Below are positions 8,123 to 17,110 of a DNA stretch of 64,000 nt, one piece after another. The position numbers were made by a program, and so were the translations under genes. The DNA comes from Fischerella sp. PCC 9605 (GTDB lineage Bacteria; Cyanobacteriota; Cyanobacteriia; Cyanobacteriales; Nostocaceae), in contig NZ_KI912148.1 in the NCBI RefSeq assembly GCF_000517105.1, positions 1,482,518 to 1,546,517 of the forward strand, given 5' to 3'. Below the pieces are notes generated by a model, which saw nothing but the letters and a program-made list of their open reading frames with translations, ran no database searches and had not been told where the DNA came from. Position 1 is the stretch's first letter. Every line of letters begins with the position of its first letter.

Positions 8123-9466
8123 ATGCCTAGAATACCTATAGACAAAATTAAAATTGGTGTGAACCGTCGTCCATTAAATGGCGAAAAAGTTAAGGATTTA
8201 AAAGAATCTATTCAAGCTAATGGGCTACTGAATCCCATTACAATAGACCAGAATTATAACTTGATTGCTGGGCTGCACCGTCTGACAGCCTGTCAAATGC
8301 TGGATTTACAAGAAATTGAGTGCAATATTGTTAATTATGAATATTCTGAGCAAGCTCGCCTAGCCGAGATTGACGAGAATTTGATCCGCAACGAGTTAGA
8401 ACCCCTAGAGCGTCATGAACTGTGGTTAGAACGGGAGCAAATTCTTCAGCGCATGGGACTGAGAGCGAAAGCAGGAGATAACCAATACACTCTCCAAGGT
8501 AGTGCAACCATTGCACCACCTGCCAAGACTACTCGGGAGATGGCAAAAAAAGCTGGCTACTCTGAACGTACTTTGCAGCAAGGCTTACAGATAGCTAAAG
8601 CAATTCACCCAGAAGTTAAACAGATAATTAAAGAAACACCACTGGCTAAAAGTACGACAACTCAATTAGAGATAGCCAGAACTGCAACTCAAGAACGTCT
8701 CTTGGCAGAAGAAGCAGAAAAGGCTGCACAACTAGCCAAAGCCAAAGGAGAGCAACAAGAAGCCGAACGGCAAGCTACCTTGGCAAAAGAAGCACGAACC
8801 AAGCAAAAAGAGCTACAGTTGTTAGCTTTCAAAAGTGCTATGGCACAAAAACAAGCAAAGTCAGCTGTTAAGAAAGTATCGCTGCAAGCAGAACAACCCG
8901 TTAAGAAAGCAACTGTTAATGTCAAAGAACCGAGAGTCAAACTTGGTGACGAATTGATGCTTGGTAGGCACTTAGTTTATTGTAGCGATACTAGCAGTCA
9001 AGAATTCAGGGAACTGTTGCCCTCAAATGCGGCTTTGGCGATCGCTACCCTATCACCAACCTGGAATCATGATTATTTAATCGACGAGGCGCGGATTGTT
9101 GCTGTAATGCGTTCCCAGGGCAATGTTTATGAATTTTGCAGCCGAACTCGGATGCCATTTCAATATGAATTTGTAATTGACAATTTGTATGTAGGCATTT
9201 TTTCTCGCCAAGCAATATCTAAACCTCAAACACCAATCAATATTGAAGGCGTAGAGGGAATAGTCAATTACCTCATTAATCTATACACAAGTTACCAAGA
9301 TAAATTTGTGATTGCTCCGTTCATGGGAAATGGTGAAATTCTCATTGCTTGTGAAAGATTGGGGCGTATCTGTTTTATAGGAGATGAGAACCCGGAATTA
9401 GTCAGCCGCGGAATTATGCGTTGGGAGCAGTGGACAGGAAAACAAGCAGGGAAAAGTGATAAATAA
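8123..9466 (+). CDS. ParB-domain protein fused to a degenerate DNA methyltransferase domain
   Basis: A 447-residue DNA-binding protein of unknown role. Residues 1-95 form a ParB/Srx domain (IPIDKIKIGVNRRPLNGEKV, then GLLNPITIDQNYNLIAGLHR). A helix-turn-helix-like region follows (TTREMAKKAGYSERTLQQGL), then a highly charged coiled coil at about 190-260. The C-terminal part resembles a beta-class N4/N6 DNA methyltransferase: its end has PFMGNGEILIACERLGR (motif I position, residues 399 on) and RWEQWTGKQA, typical of such enzymes. The catalytic DPPY-type motif IV is replaced by SPTW (311-314), so methylation is unlikely. The ATG at 8123 begins the conserved domain; TTG codons at 8084 and 8087 are less likely. 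It lies just before the hgl synthase genes, in the same direction. Confidence 0.75.
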   Translation: MPRIPIDKIKIGVNRRPLNGEKVKDLKESIQANGLLNPITIDQNYNLIAGLHRLTACQMLDLQEIECNIVNYEYSEQARLAEIDENLIRNELEPLERHELWLEREQILQRMGLRAKAGDNQYTLQGSATIAPPAKTTREMAKKAGYSERTLQQGLQIAKAIHPEVKQIIKETPLAKSTTTQLEIARTATQERLLAEEAEKAAQLAKAKGEQQEAERQATLAKEARTKQKELQLLAFKSAMAQKQAKSAVKKVSLQAEQPVKKATVNVKEPRVKLGDELMLGRHLVYCSDTSSQEFRELLPSNAALAIATLSPTWNHDYLIDEARIVAVMRSQGNVYEFCSRTRMPFQYEFVIDNLYVGIFSRQAISKPQTPINIEGVEGIVNYLINLYTSYQDKFVIAPFMGNGEILIACERLGRICFIGDENPELVSRGIMRWEQWTGKQAGKSDK

Positions 9467-9503
9467 AAACCAGATTTTTCAAAGCTTAGGTGTTAAAAGT
9501 ATC

Positions 9504-9680
9504 CCTGTCAAGGTGCAACCTTCAACATCAAGTTTTCTTTGTGTGTTTGTGCCTACCCTGCGGGAAGCCGAGTAAAGCGCGTCTATGTGGTTCAAAAATA
9601 GATTTTATTAAACACCAAGACACTAAGACACCAAGTAAAATCACAAGCAAATTGGAATTTTTTAACCCACCTTGACAGGG
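9504..9680. repeat. MITE-like 177 bp element with 13 bp terminal inverted repeats
   Basis: CCCTGTCAAGGTG at 9504-9516 and its exact complement CACCTTGACAGGG at 9668-9680 bound the segment. Inside are the dispersed CACCAAGACACTAAGACACC repeat (about 9613-9635) and a block containing CTGCGGGAAGCCGAGTAAAG. It has no transposase. A 61-codon open frame inside it is made of repeat DNA and was not called a gene. Confidence 0.5.
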
Positions 9681-10371
9681 CTAGTGTTGGCTCCTATTGA
9701 ATCGGACATGATATCAACCAACTACTAATCACCAAAAAAACCTTAAAAATTTTTCTGTTATTGATTAACATTCACTCAATGTGTGTCTGCTATTCACAAT
9801 CATGTAAACAAATATTGACTTAAATAACCACTTAACATATCTAGTTTATTTTTATTAAAAAATCAGCATCCGTCTTAGCTGAATTACCATGCTTATATGA
9901 AAAATTTACTGATGCTCACTCATTGCATAAATGTATTTATCACATAGTTCAGTTAATTGTTAAACAAATTGGTGTTTATATTTTCATATCAAAAAAAATT
10001 CTATTTAAAAACTGGGCATGTAAAGTAATTTGCTACTAAATAAAAGTAAGAAAAGTTACTATTTGAGAATGCTTTATAGTTTTCATCAGATTTTTTTAAA
10101 ATTGCCTTCCACGAACAGTCCTGTTGATGCTAGCTATGCTAATGTTGGTTTTAATTCTGATTATTTCAGCGGCAGGGCAAATTAGTTAGTTGATTGAGAG
10201 CGGACAACTAAACACTAAAAAAAGTCTAATTGCCATCATTAATTACTAGTTCAATTATTTGGTAAATTTGCTCATGAATTCGGATGAAAGGAGGCATTTT
10301 TCTGTAACGATTTTGTCAAATAATGTTTGACAAAATTTATAGAATATATTATCTTGGAAGTCGAAACTGCT
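9681..10371. other. AT-rich upstream region of the hgl synthase genes
   Basis: About 690 bp without a credible gene. The DNA is strongly AT-rich, with no clear long hairpin, and ends at the start of a small conserved gene. It probably carries the upstream promoter of the hgl synthase operon, but I could not pick a convincing -10/-35 pair or a clear NtcA site. Confidence 0.4.
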
Positions 10372-10650
10372 ATGGCATTTATTAAGATTCAGAACGTTGT
10401 CATTAACACTAACTACATTGCCGCAGTTAAGCTAGATAATCAAACTGGCTCTGGAGAAAAAAGCATTTCTATCCTCTTAGTTACTCCCAAGTTTTCATTA
10501 TTCCAGCTGGAAAGCATCTCCACCAATCACCATCATTACGAATGGATTGAGTTCACTGGTCAAGCAGCTAACGCACTGCAAGACTACTTTACTAGTTACA
10601 ACAACGTTATCGACCTACTACCAGAATCTCAGGAGTCGAGCGCTGTGTAA
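10372..10650 (+). CDS. small conserved hypothetical protein upstream of hglE
   Basis: A soluble 92-residue protein starting MAFIKIQNVVINTNYIAAVK, from the ATG at 10372, preceded by GGAAG at a workable distance; the TTG at 10327 would add 15 poor residues. The pattern of alternating hydrophobic residues (IKIQNVVINTNYIAAVKL, then SISILLVTPKFSLFQL) followed by a helix (TGQAANALQDYFTSYN) suggests a small beta-sheet domain with a C-terminal helix. No family with a known function is recognised. Small genes stand in the same place upstream of hglE in other heterocyst formers as far as I recall, so it may be co-regulated with the synthase. Confidence 0.6.
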   Translation: MAFIKIQNVVINTNYIAAVKLDNQTGSGEKSISILLVTPKFSLFQLESISTNHHHYEWIEFTGQAANALQDYFTSYNNVIDLLPESQESSAV

Positions 10651-10854
10651 TATTTTTTTATTCAATCGCAACAGACGTAGCCGAGATGATTTTCATTGGC
10701 TAAAGCGTCTACTCATCAGGGTGACATTTGCTATTTGGCATGAATGTCTGTACAGGTATTTAGCTTTCGTGCATAGGATAACTGCTACATTAATTCGCTA
10801 CAGAAATTGTAGCAGTTCTAGCATCCACATTATCAAAGATTAGTCTATTTTTCT

Positions 10855-13800
10855 ATGTCTGCTCATTCAATTGATATTGCCTTAGCGCAATTTGAAGAAC
10901 AGATAAACGATTGTGAAAAGGCTTTGGTGAGGTTTATTGAGGTCAAAAAAAAGATGTCGGATCAATCAACGCCAATCGAAAAAATTAACAGAAAATTGCA
11001 ACATAATCCTATCGCCATTATTGGTATGGCTTCTTTATTTCCTCAAGCCAGAAACTTGCGGGAGTATTGGCAAAATATTGTTAACAAACTCGACTGCATT
11101 ACCGACATCCCATCAACACACTGGAGTGTAGAAGATTACTACGACCCCAATCCCAGAACACCAGAAGACAAAACCTACTGTAGAAGAGGTGGATTTATCC
11201 CCCATGTTGATTTTAACCCAATGGAGTTTGGCATTCCGCCAAATATCTTAGAGGTTACAGATGTTTCGCAACTGTTGAGTTTGCTAGTTGCCAAACAGGC
11301 GATGGAAGATGCTGGCTATGCAGAAAATTGCGAGTTTAATCGCGAAACTGTAGGCGTTATCTTAGGTTCAGCAGCACTGAAACTGGGGATTCCCCTTTCT
11401 GCGCGCCTGCAATATCCAATTTGGGAAAAGGCACTCAAAAGTAGTGGCTTATCCGATGAGGATACCCAAAAAATTATCGAGAAAATCAAAAGCGCCTATG
11501 TGAAATGGGATGAAAATGCATTTCCCGGTATGTTAGCTAACGTAGTCGCCGGACGCATTGCCAACCGTTTAAATTTAGGCGGGATAAATTGTACAGTTGA
11601 TGCTGCTTGTGCTAGTTCCTTCGCTGCCCTGAAAATGGCAATTAGCGAGTTAGTAGAGCATCGCTGCGATATGATGCTCACTGGCGGCGTTGATACAGAT
11701 AACTCCATCACAGCCTATATCAGTTTCAGCAAAACACCAGCAGTATCTCCCAGCGAAACCGTTAGACCTTTTGATACCGAGTCCGATGGCATGATGTTGG
11801 GTGAAGGTATCGGTATGGTTGTCCTCAAACGCCTAGAAGATGCGGTACGAGACAACGATAAAATCTATGCAGTCATCAAAGGCATCGGTACATCCAGTGA
11901 TGGACGCTATAAAAGCATTTACGCTCCTCGCCAAGAAGGGCAAGTGCAAGCATTACGCCGCGCCTACGAAGATGCAGGCTTTACGCCCGAAACTGTCACC
12001 CTGATTGAAGCACACGGTACGGGGACTATGGCAGGCGATCCCACCGAATTTGGTTCTTTGCGAGAATTTTTCGGGAAAAACAACTCTAAAAAGCAATATA
12101 TCGCCCTTGGAACTGTCAAATCTCAAATCGGACATACAAAAGCTGCTGCTGGTGCGGCGAGTCTAATCAAAACTGCTTTGGCACTCCATCACAAGATTCT
12201 CCCAGCCACGATTAACGTCACTCAGCCCAATCCCAAACTCAACATCAAGAATACCCCCTTCTATTTGAACACCGAAACCAGACCTTGGATTCGGTCAGAA
12301 GGTGAACCGCCAAGACGGGCGGGTGTGAGTTCGTTTGGCTTCGGCGGTACAAATTACCACGTCGTCCTCGAAGAATACGAAGGCGAACATAACCAGGCTT
12401 ATCGCTTGCACATTGCTCCCAGTGAAGTAGTGCTGTTTGCTCAAACTCCGGCGCAGTTGTTGAGCAGTTGTGAAGAAACTTTAACTAAGTTGCAGTCTGA
12501 GGCAGGCGACAAGCATTATTTAGAACTGGTAGAAGCTTGCAAAACTACAGAAATTCCTCAGAGTGCTGCCAGAGTTGGTTTTGTGGCAGAGTCTCGCGCT
12601 GAAGCTTGCAAGTTCATGCAAATTACTATCGACTTGCTGAAAAACAAAGCTGCTGCAACATCTTGGGAGCATCCCCAAGGTATTTTCTATCGCACTTCTG
12701 GTATGGAGTTAGCCGGAAAAGTAGTAGCTTTATTTTCCGGGCAAGGTTCGCAATACTTGCATATGGGTCGGGAATTAGTCATGAATTTCCCGGAAATGCG
12801 CGGTCTGTCTGGCTACATGGATAGTCTGTTACGCAAAGATAATTTGCAACCACTCTCGGAAATAGTTTTTCCCCATTCTGCATTTGAAGAGACAGAAAAA
12901 AATGCCCAAGTGGCGGCATTACAGCGGACAGAATATGCTCAGCCTGCCATCGGCATGTTAAGTGCAGGAATGTATAAATTACTGCAAAAATCTGGATTTA
13001 AGGCAGATTTCGTAGCCGGACACAGTTTTGGTGAACTCACAGCTTTATGGGCGGCGGGAGTTTTGAGTGATGCAGATTACTGTTTGCTGGTGAAAGCACG
13101 GGGACAAGCAATGGCTGCACCCGAAGACCCGAATTATGATACGGGTGCTATGCTGGCGGTGAAAGAAGACCTGAGTAAAGTGGAAGGGGTGCTGAGGAAT
13201 TTTCCGCAGGTAGCGATCGCCAATCTCAATTCACCCCGACAAGTAGTGTTAGCAGGCCCTACAGATGAAATCGCAAAAGTCCGGGATGCTTTGCACAACC
13301 AAGGATACGCCGCTGTCTTGCTACCAGTATCCGCAGCTTTCCATACACCGCTAATTGCTTTTGCTCAAAAATCCTTTGCGATCGCCATCAAGAACGTTAA
13401 CTTCCAAATTCCTCAAATCCCTGTTTACACCAACGTCACAGGTAAAGAGTATCCCAAAGAACCAGCAGTAATTCAGAGAACCCTAGAATCCCACCTCTCG
13501 AACTCAGTCTTGTTCAAGCAAGAGATAGAAAACATCTATGCGGCTGGGGGTTACTGCTTTGTGGAATTTGGGCCGAGAAACATTCTCACCAACTTAGTAA
13601 AAGATATTCTCGGCGAACGTCCGCATATGGCGATCGCACTAAATCCCAGCGCCCAAAAGAACAGCGATCGTTCTCTGCGGGAAGCTACTGTGCAGTTGCG
13701 CGTCGCAGGAATGCCCTTGAAAAACCTCGACCCTTACCAACTACCACCAGTTATTGCCGAACCACAGAAAAACAAGGGTTTGAGCGTGCAGTTATGCGGT

Positions 13801-16308
13801 AGTAACTACGTATCAGAAAAAACGAAAATGGCATTTGGGCAAGCTTTACAGAATGGGCAAACAGTGAAATTGCAGCACAGTGGATCTGAGGAAAAGACAG
13901 TTACATCTCAACCTCTTACTCTAACTGTAAATGCCACTCCCACCCCAGCAGTGCAACAAAGTAACGGAAATAACGGAAATAACGGACACAGTAAAAAACC
14001 CCTTCTGATAGAAGACACAGAACAGAAGGGCAATGGGCAAAGGGCATGGGGCATTGGTAACAAAACCAATCCCCAATCCCCAATTCCCAATCCCCAATTC
14101 CCAATCCCCACTCCCCCCCTCTCATCTAAGCCAGTTCTGGAGTCGAAAATGCCAGATATCCCAGACAAACTTGTAAATTATCAAAGAGTTTTAGAAAGCT
14201 TAGAGTACGTCCTGACACAGTTTCAACAAAATCAAAGTGAAAATTTACAAGTTCATTCCCACTATCTGAACCATCAGGTGGAATATGCCAAAACCTTTTT
14301 CCAACTGATGCAGCAGCAAAATTCCTTGCTTGCTAACAACAAACATTCAGCGGATGCGGCCAAGCTAAAACCAACAATCATCGAAAGTTTAGACCGCAGC
14401 ATGATGCAGTTTCACGCCCAACAAGGTGAAACCCTACGCATCCACGAGCAATATCTCAAGGATCAGGTAGAATATACCAAAAACTTTTTCCAACTCGTCC
14501 AGCAAGAATATTCTCAACTCATCACCGATGGGGGAACTCCTCAACCAGTAATTTCTACAAATGGGAGAATAGGGACACCAGAAGAAGTCAAAACAATAAA
14601 AGAAGTAACAGAAGTAAGAGAAGTCAAACCAGTCAAAGAAGTAACACAAGAAAACACTTCTCTATCTTCCCCCACCTCCCCCACTCTCCCACAGCCCCCA
14701 ACCCCAGAGGGGGCCCCTAGCCCCCACTCCCTCACTCCTCCCACTCCCCCCACCTCCCCATCCCCCCCTCTCCCCATCTCCCCACTTCCCACACCGACCG
14801 TCAACACACCACCTCAACCAGTAGTTTCTCAAGTACCACTACCGCCAGCATCAGCACCAGCCATTGATTTGTCTGACTTGGATCAAACCCTGCTAGCCAT
14901 CACCAGCGAAAAGACTGGCTACCCAGTCGAAATGCTGGATATGGACATGGACATGGAAGCAGACTTGGGGATTGATTCCATCAAACGTGTAGAAATCATG
15001 GGTGCGTTGCAAGAGAAATACCCCGACATGCCCAAGCCAAGTAATGTAGAAGAACTGGCAGAATTACGCACCATCGGTCAAATAGTCCAGTATCTGCAAT
15101 CTTTGGTTTCTACCCCAACCACCAACCACCAACAACCAACCACCACCCACCAACCACCAACAACCAACAACCAACAACCAACAATAGCCAACGACTCCAC
15201 CGCAGTTAGCAAAAGTGTCGCAGTAGCCGCAGAAACAATCATTACAGTTACTGAAACACATACTCCTGTAGCAGAGGTTGACTTAAGCAACTTATCTGAA
15301 ACCCTGTTAGGTATTACTAGCGAAAAGACAGGCTACCCAGTCGAGATGCTAGAACTCGATATGGACATGGAAGCAGACTTGGGGATTGACTCGATTAAAC
15401 GGGTGGAAATCATGGGTGCGTTGCAGGAGAAATACCCCAACTTACCCAAGCCAAGTAATGTAGAAGAACTAGCAGAATTACGCACCATCGGTCAAATAGT
15501 CGAGTATCTCCAGAAACTAGCTGCTGGGGCTGAAAAAAAAAAGTACCAGCATGAATCTGTTGACCAGCTAGACGACTTAAAACACAACGTCCAACGCCGT
15601 CCAGCTAAACTGCAAATTCTACCTCCACTAGACTTTTGGGAAATTCCCATACCAGAGGGACATATCGCCTTAATCACCGATGATGGTTCCCTCACCACTA
15701 CCAAAGTTGCTGAATTACTCAGCGAACGGGGATGGAAAGTAGTAGTTTTAAACTTACCCCCATCTCTCGTTCCCGAAAAATCGCCCCTACCCCCAAGCGT
15801 CAGTCGCGTTACCTTGCAAGACCAAAGTGAGGAACATCTGCAACAACAATTAGCAGCGATCGCCACTAACTATGGTGCTGTTGGGGCATTTATCCACATT
15901 CATCCCATCTTCCAGACAAGCAACAATGGTACAGTTGCGTATTTCCCAGAAGAAAAAGCGATTATCAAGCAAGTCTTCTTCATGGCGAAACACCTGAAAA
16001 AATCCCTCAACACAGCAGCAAATTACGGACGCAGTTGTTTCTGTAGCGTAGCACGTCTGGACGGAGCTTTTGGACTGGAACACAAAATCAACTTTGGGGC
16101 GATCGGTGCAGGTTTATTTGGACTAACCAAAACCCTAGTTTGGGAATGGCCAAAAGTGTATTGTCGAGCGATCGACCTCAGCCCTGATATTAACTCAGAA
16201 GAATCAGCACATCACATCGTTGCCGAACTTCATGACCCCAATCGCTATCTTACCGAAGTAGCCTATGGTTCACAGGGAAGAGTAACTCTCATTAGTACAC
16301 CTGAATAA
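10855..16308 (+). CDS. hglE: heterocyst glycolipid synthase subunit HglE (PfaA-like KS-AT-ACP-ACP-partial KR)
   Basis: An iterative polyketide/fatty acid synthase subunit of 1817 residues for the heterocyst glycolipid alcohol chain. Ketosynthase at about 50-475 with Cys252 (DAACASS), His387 (EAHGTGT) and His427 (IGHTKAAAG); acyltransferase at about 625-925 with Ser724 (GHSFGE). Two tandem helical repeats at 1105-1222 precede two ACPs with the phosphopantetheine Ser1375 and Ser1513 in LGIDSIKRVEIMG. Residues 1590-1817 look like the structural half of a ketoreductase; the catalytic half is on HglD. Three linkers (about 1059-1092, 1267-1316, 1420-1446) are encoded by DNA of the same repeat families found between genes. 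The organisation follows PfaA of omega-3 synthases. ACP activation should depend on HetI. Confidence 0.93.
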   Translation: MSAHSIDIALAQFEEQINDCEKALVRFIEVKKKMSDQSTPIEKINRKLQHNPIAIIGMASLFPQARNLREYWQNIVNKLDCITDIPSTHWSVEDYYDPNPRTPEDKTYCRRGGFIPHVDFNPMEFGIPPNILEVTDVSQLLSLLVAKQAMEDAGYAENCEFNRETVGVILGSAALKLGIPLSARLQYPIWEKALKSSGLSDEDTQKIIEKIKSAYVKWDENAFPGMLANVVAGRIANRLNLGGINCTVDAACASSFAALKMAISELVEHRCDMMLTGGVDTDNSITAYISFSKTPAVSPSETVRPFDTESDGMMLGEGIGMVVLKRLEDAVRDNDKIYAVIKGIGTSSDGRYKSIYAPRQEGQVQALRRAYEDAGFTPETVTLIEAHGTGTMAGDPTEFGSLREFFGKNNSKKQYIALGTVKSQIGHTKAAAGAASLIKTALALHHKILPATINVTQPNPKLNIKNTPFYLNTETRPWIRSEGEPPRRAGVSSFGFGGTNYHVVLEEYEGEHNQAYRLHIAPSEVVLFAQTPAQLLSSCEETLTKLQSEAGDKHYLELVEACKTTEIPQSAARVGFVAESRAEACKFMQITIDLLKNKAAATSWEHPQGIFYRTSGMELAGKVVALFSGQGSQYLHMGRELVMNFPEMRGLSGYMDSLLRKDNLQPLSEIVFPHSAFEETEKNAQVAALQRTEYAQPAIGMLSAGMYKLLQKSGFKADFVAGHSFGELTALWAAGVLSDADYCLLVKARGQAMAAPEDPNYDTGAMLAVKEDLSKVEGVLRNFPQVAIANLNSPRQVVLAGPTDEIAKVRDALHNQGYAAVLLPVSAAFHTPLIAFAQKSFAIAIKNVNFQIPQIPVYTNVTGKEYPKEPAVIQRTLESHLSNSVLFKQEIENIYAAGGYCFVEFGPRNILTNLVKDILGERPHMAIALNPSAQKNSDRSLREATVQLRVAGMPLKNLDPYQLPPVIAEPQKNKGLSVQLCGSNYVSEKTKMAFGQALQNGQTVKLQHSGSEEKTVTSQPLTLTVNATPTPAVQQSNGNNGNNGHSKKPLLIEDTEQKGNGQRAWGIGNKTNPQSPIPNPQFPIPTPPLSSKPVLESKMPDIPDKLVNYQRVLESLEYVLTQFQQNQSENLQVHSHYLNHQVEYAKTFFQLMQQQNSLLANNKHSADAAKLKPTIIESLDRSMMQFHAQQGETLRIHEQYLKDQVEYTKNFFQLVQQEYSQLITDGGTPQPVISTNGRIGTPEEVKTIKEVTEVREVKPVKEVTQENTSLSSPTSPTLPQPPTPEGAPSPHSLTPPTPPTSPSPPLPISPLPTPTVNTPPQPVVSQVPLPPASAPAIDLSDLDQTLLAITSEKTGYPVEMLDMDMDMEADLGIDSIKRVEIMGALQEKYPDMPKPSNVEELAELRTIGQIVQYLQSLVSTPTTNHQQPTTTHQPPTTNNQQPTIANDSTAVSKSVAVAAETIITVTETHTPVAEVDLSNLSETLLGITSEKTGYPVEMLELDMDMEADLGIDSIKRVEIMGALQEKYPNLPKPSNVEELAELRTIGQIVEYLQKLAAGAEKKKYQHESVDQLDDLKHNVQRRPAKLQILPPLDFWEIPIPEGHIALITDDGSLTTTKVAELLSERGWKVVVLNLPPSLVPEKSPLPPSVSRVTLQDQSEEHLQQQLAAIATNYGAVGAFIHIHPIFQTSNNGTVAYFPEEKAIIKQVFFMAKHLKKSLNTAANYGRSCFCSVARLDGAFGLEHKINFGAIGAGLFGLTKTLVWEWPKVYCRAIDLSPDINSEESAHHIVAELHDPNRYLTEVAYGSQGRVTLISTPE
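14045..14125. repeat. in-frame CCCCAATC/CCCAATT repeat within hglE
   Basis: GGGCATGGGGCATTGG is followed by four or five CCAATCCCCAATTCC units and CTCCCC. Such runs are otherwise intergenic (for example 39170-39240 and 57150-57240). It encodes a Pro/Asn/Gln-rich linker (PIPNPQFPIPTPP) before the helical repeats of HglE. Confidence 0.8.
14653..14800. repeat. in-frame CCCCCACTCC-type repeat within hglE
   Basis: A pyrimidine-rich stretch including GGGGGCCCCTAGCCCCCACT and CCCTCACTCC encodes a Pro/Ser/Thr linker. The same block, about 30 bp nearly unchanged, stands at 16378-16410 in the spacer after hglE, so this is copied repeat DNA and not an ordinary Pro-rich linker. Confidence 0.8.
14872..15514 (+). 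repeat. tandem ACP-coding duplication in hglE
   Basis: Units of about 230 bp at 14872-15100 and 15286-15514 are nearly identical, offset by 414 bp. Both encode SEKTGYPVEMLxxDMDMEAD and the DSIKRVEIMGALQEKYP region. The high DNA identity points to recent duplication or gene conversion; the stretch between them is the repeat-derived linker. Confidence 0.85.
15112..15186. repeat. in-frame ACCAACAACC repeat between the two HglE ACPs
   Basis: About ten CCAACCACCAACAACC-like units encode a Thr/Asn/Gln/Pro linker (TNHQQPTTTHQPPTTNNQQ). They are the complement of the GTTGTTGGTT arrays at 4478-4574 and 55241-55275. Confidence 0.8.
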
Positions 16309-16315
16309 GAGGAGG

Positions 16316-16440
16316 GGGAGATGGGGAGATGGGGGGAAATTAGGAGGGGAAGAGAGGGAGAGGGGGAAAAAGGGAGAGGGGGCCCCTAGCCCCCACTCCC
16401 TCACTCCCCCACTCCCCCACTTCCCCACTCCTCCACTCTG
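16316..16440. repeat. purine/pyrimidine mirror-like repeat after hglE
   Basis: A purine run (GGGGAGATGGGGGGAAATTA and similar) is followed by its approximate pyrimidine complement (CCCCACTCCCTCACTCCCCC), so the spacer can fold into a large imperfect hairpin. It lies inside the operon, between hglE and the small membrane protein gene, and shares sequence with the insertion at 14653-14800. Confidence 0.7.
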
Positions 16441-16449
16441 CTTGAAGAT

Positions 16450-16959
16450 ATGTCCAAGAATCAAACAATTACTTACCTGGGTCGCGTTCTAGATCAAAAG
16501 AAACATGCCCCTATTAGTGGAGCAAAAGTTTCACTAAATTATGAAGGTCATTCAGTTTCTACCTATACAGATTTAGAAGGAATTTATCGACTGACTGTAA
16601 ACTTTAACAACAGCAATTATTTGCAGGGACAACTATCTATTCAAGCCAATGGCTACAAAAGTTATAACTCTTTTATAAAACTCTCACCAAAACAGAAAGA
16701 CCTTGGTGATGTTCGGCTTGTTGAGCCTAATTCCAATTTAGCTTCATATTCAAATATCGGGTCAAGTTCCAATTTCAGTTCACAATCTCAAAATGAAAAT
16801 TTTATACCATTACCACTAATAATAGCAATCATGATTGTAATGTTTTTAATTATGGCGATCGCAATCAAGCCTTCACCTCAAAAAAATCCTACAAACAGAA
16901 GAAATACTGTGATTAATATCTATCAACAATCAGATTTTGATAGTTTCATAATTACCTGA
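16450..16959 (+). CDS. small membrane-anchored protein with a carboxypeptidase-regulatory-like domain
   Basis: A 169-residue protein of unknown function. Residues 5-95 look like a carboxypeptidase-regulatory/CNA-B-type beta-sandwich (YLGRVLDQKKHAPISGAKVS, then TYTDLEGIYRLTVN and IQANGYKSY). A Ser/Asn-rich stretch follows, then one membrane helix (about 117-138, PLPLIIAIMIVMFLIMAIAI) and a short polar tail. There is no N-terminal signal, so the domain would face the cytoplasm unless it is inserted in the other orientation. It sits between hglE and hglD, splitting the two halves of the ketoreductase onto separate genes. I do not know it as a named hgl gene. Confidence 0.6.
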   Translation: MSKNQTITYLGRVLDQKKHAPISGAKVSLNYEGHSVSTYTDLEGIYRLTVNFNNSNYLQGQLSIQANGYKSYNSFIKLSPKQKDLGDVRLVEPNSNLASYSNIGSSSNFSSQSQNENFIPLPLIIAIMIVMFLIMAIAIKPSPQKNPTNRRNTVINIYQQSDFDSFIIT

Positions 16960-17110
16960 AAATAACAAGAATGTTTTTATTTAGAAAATCTTTATGCACG
17001 CATACAGTTTTTGATTATTTTCGACCACAGATGAACACAGATTAATCATCAGTGTTTATCGTTACTTGACAATGATTTCTTTGCCTTTAATCGCTGCAAG
17101 AGGAAAATTT

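Noticed and set aside
9490-9675. 61-codon frame downstream of the parB-like gene.
   Set aside because: It is read through the MITE-like element and the GACACTAAGACACC repeat.
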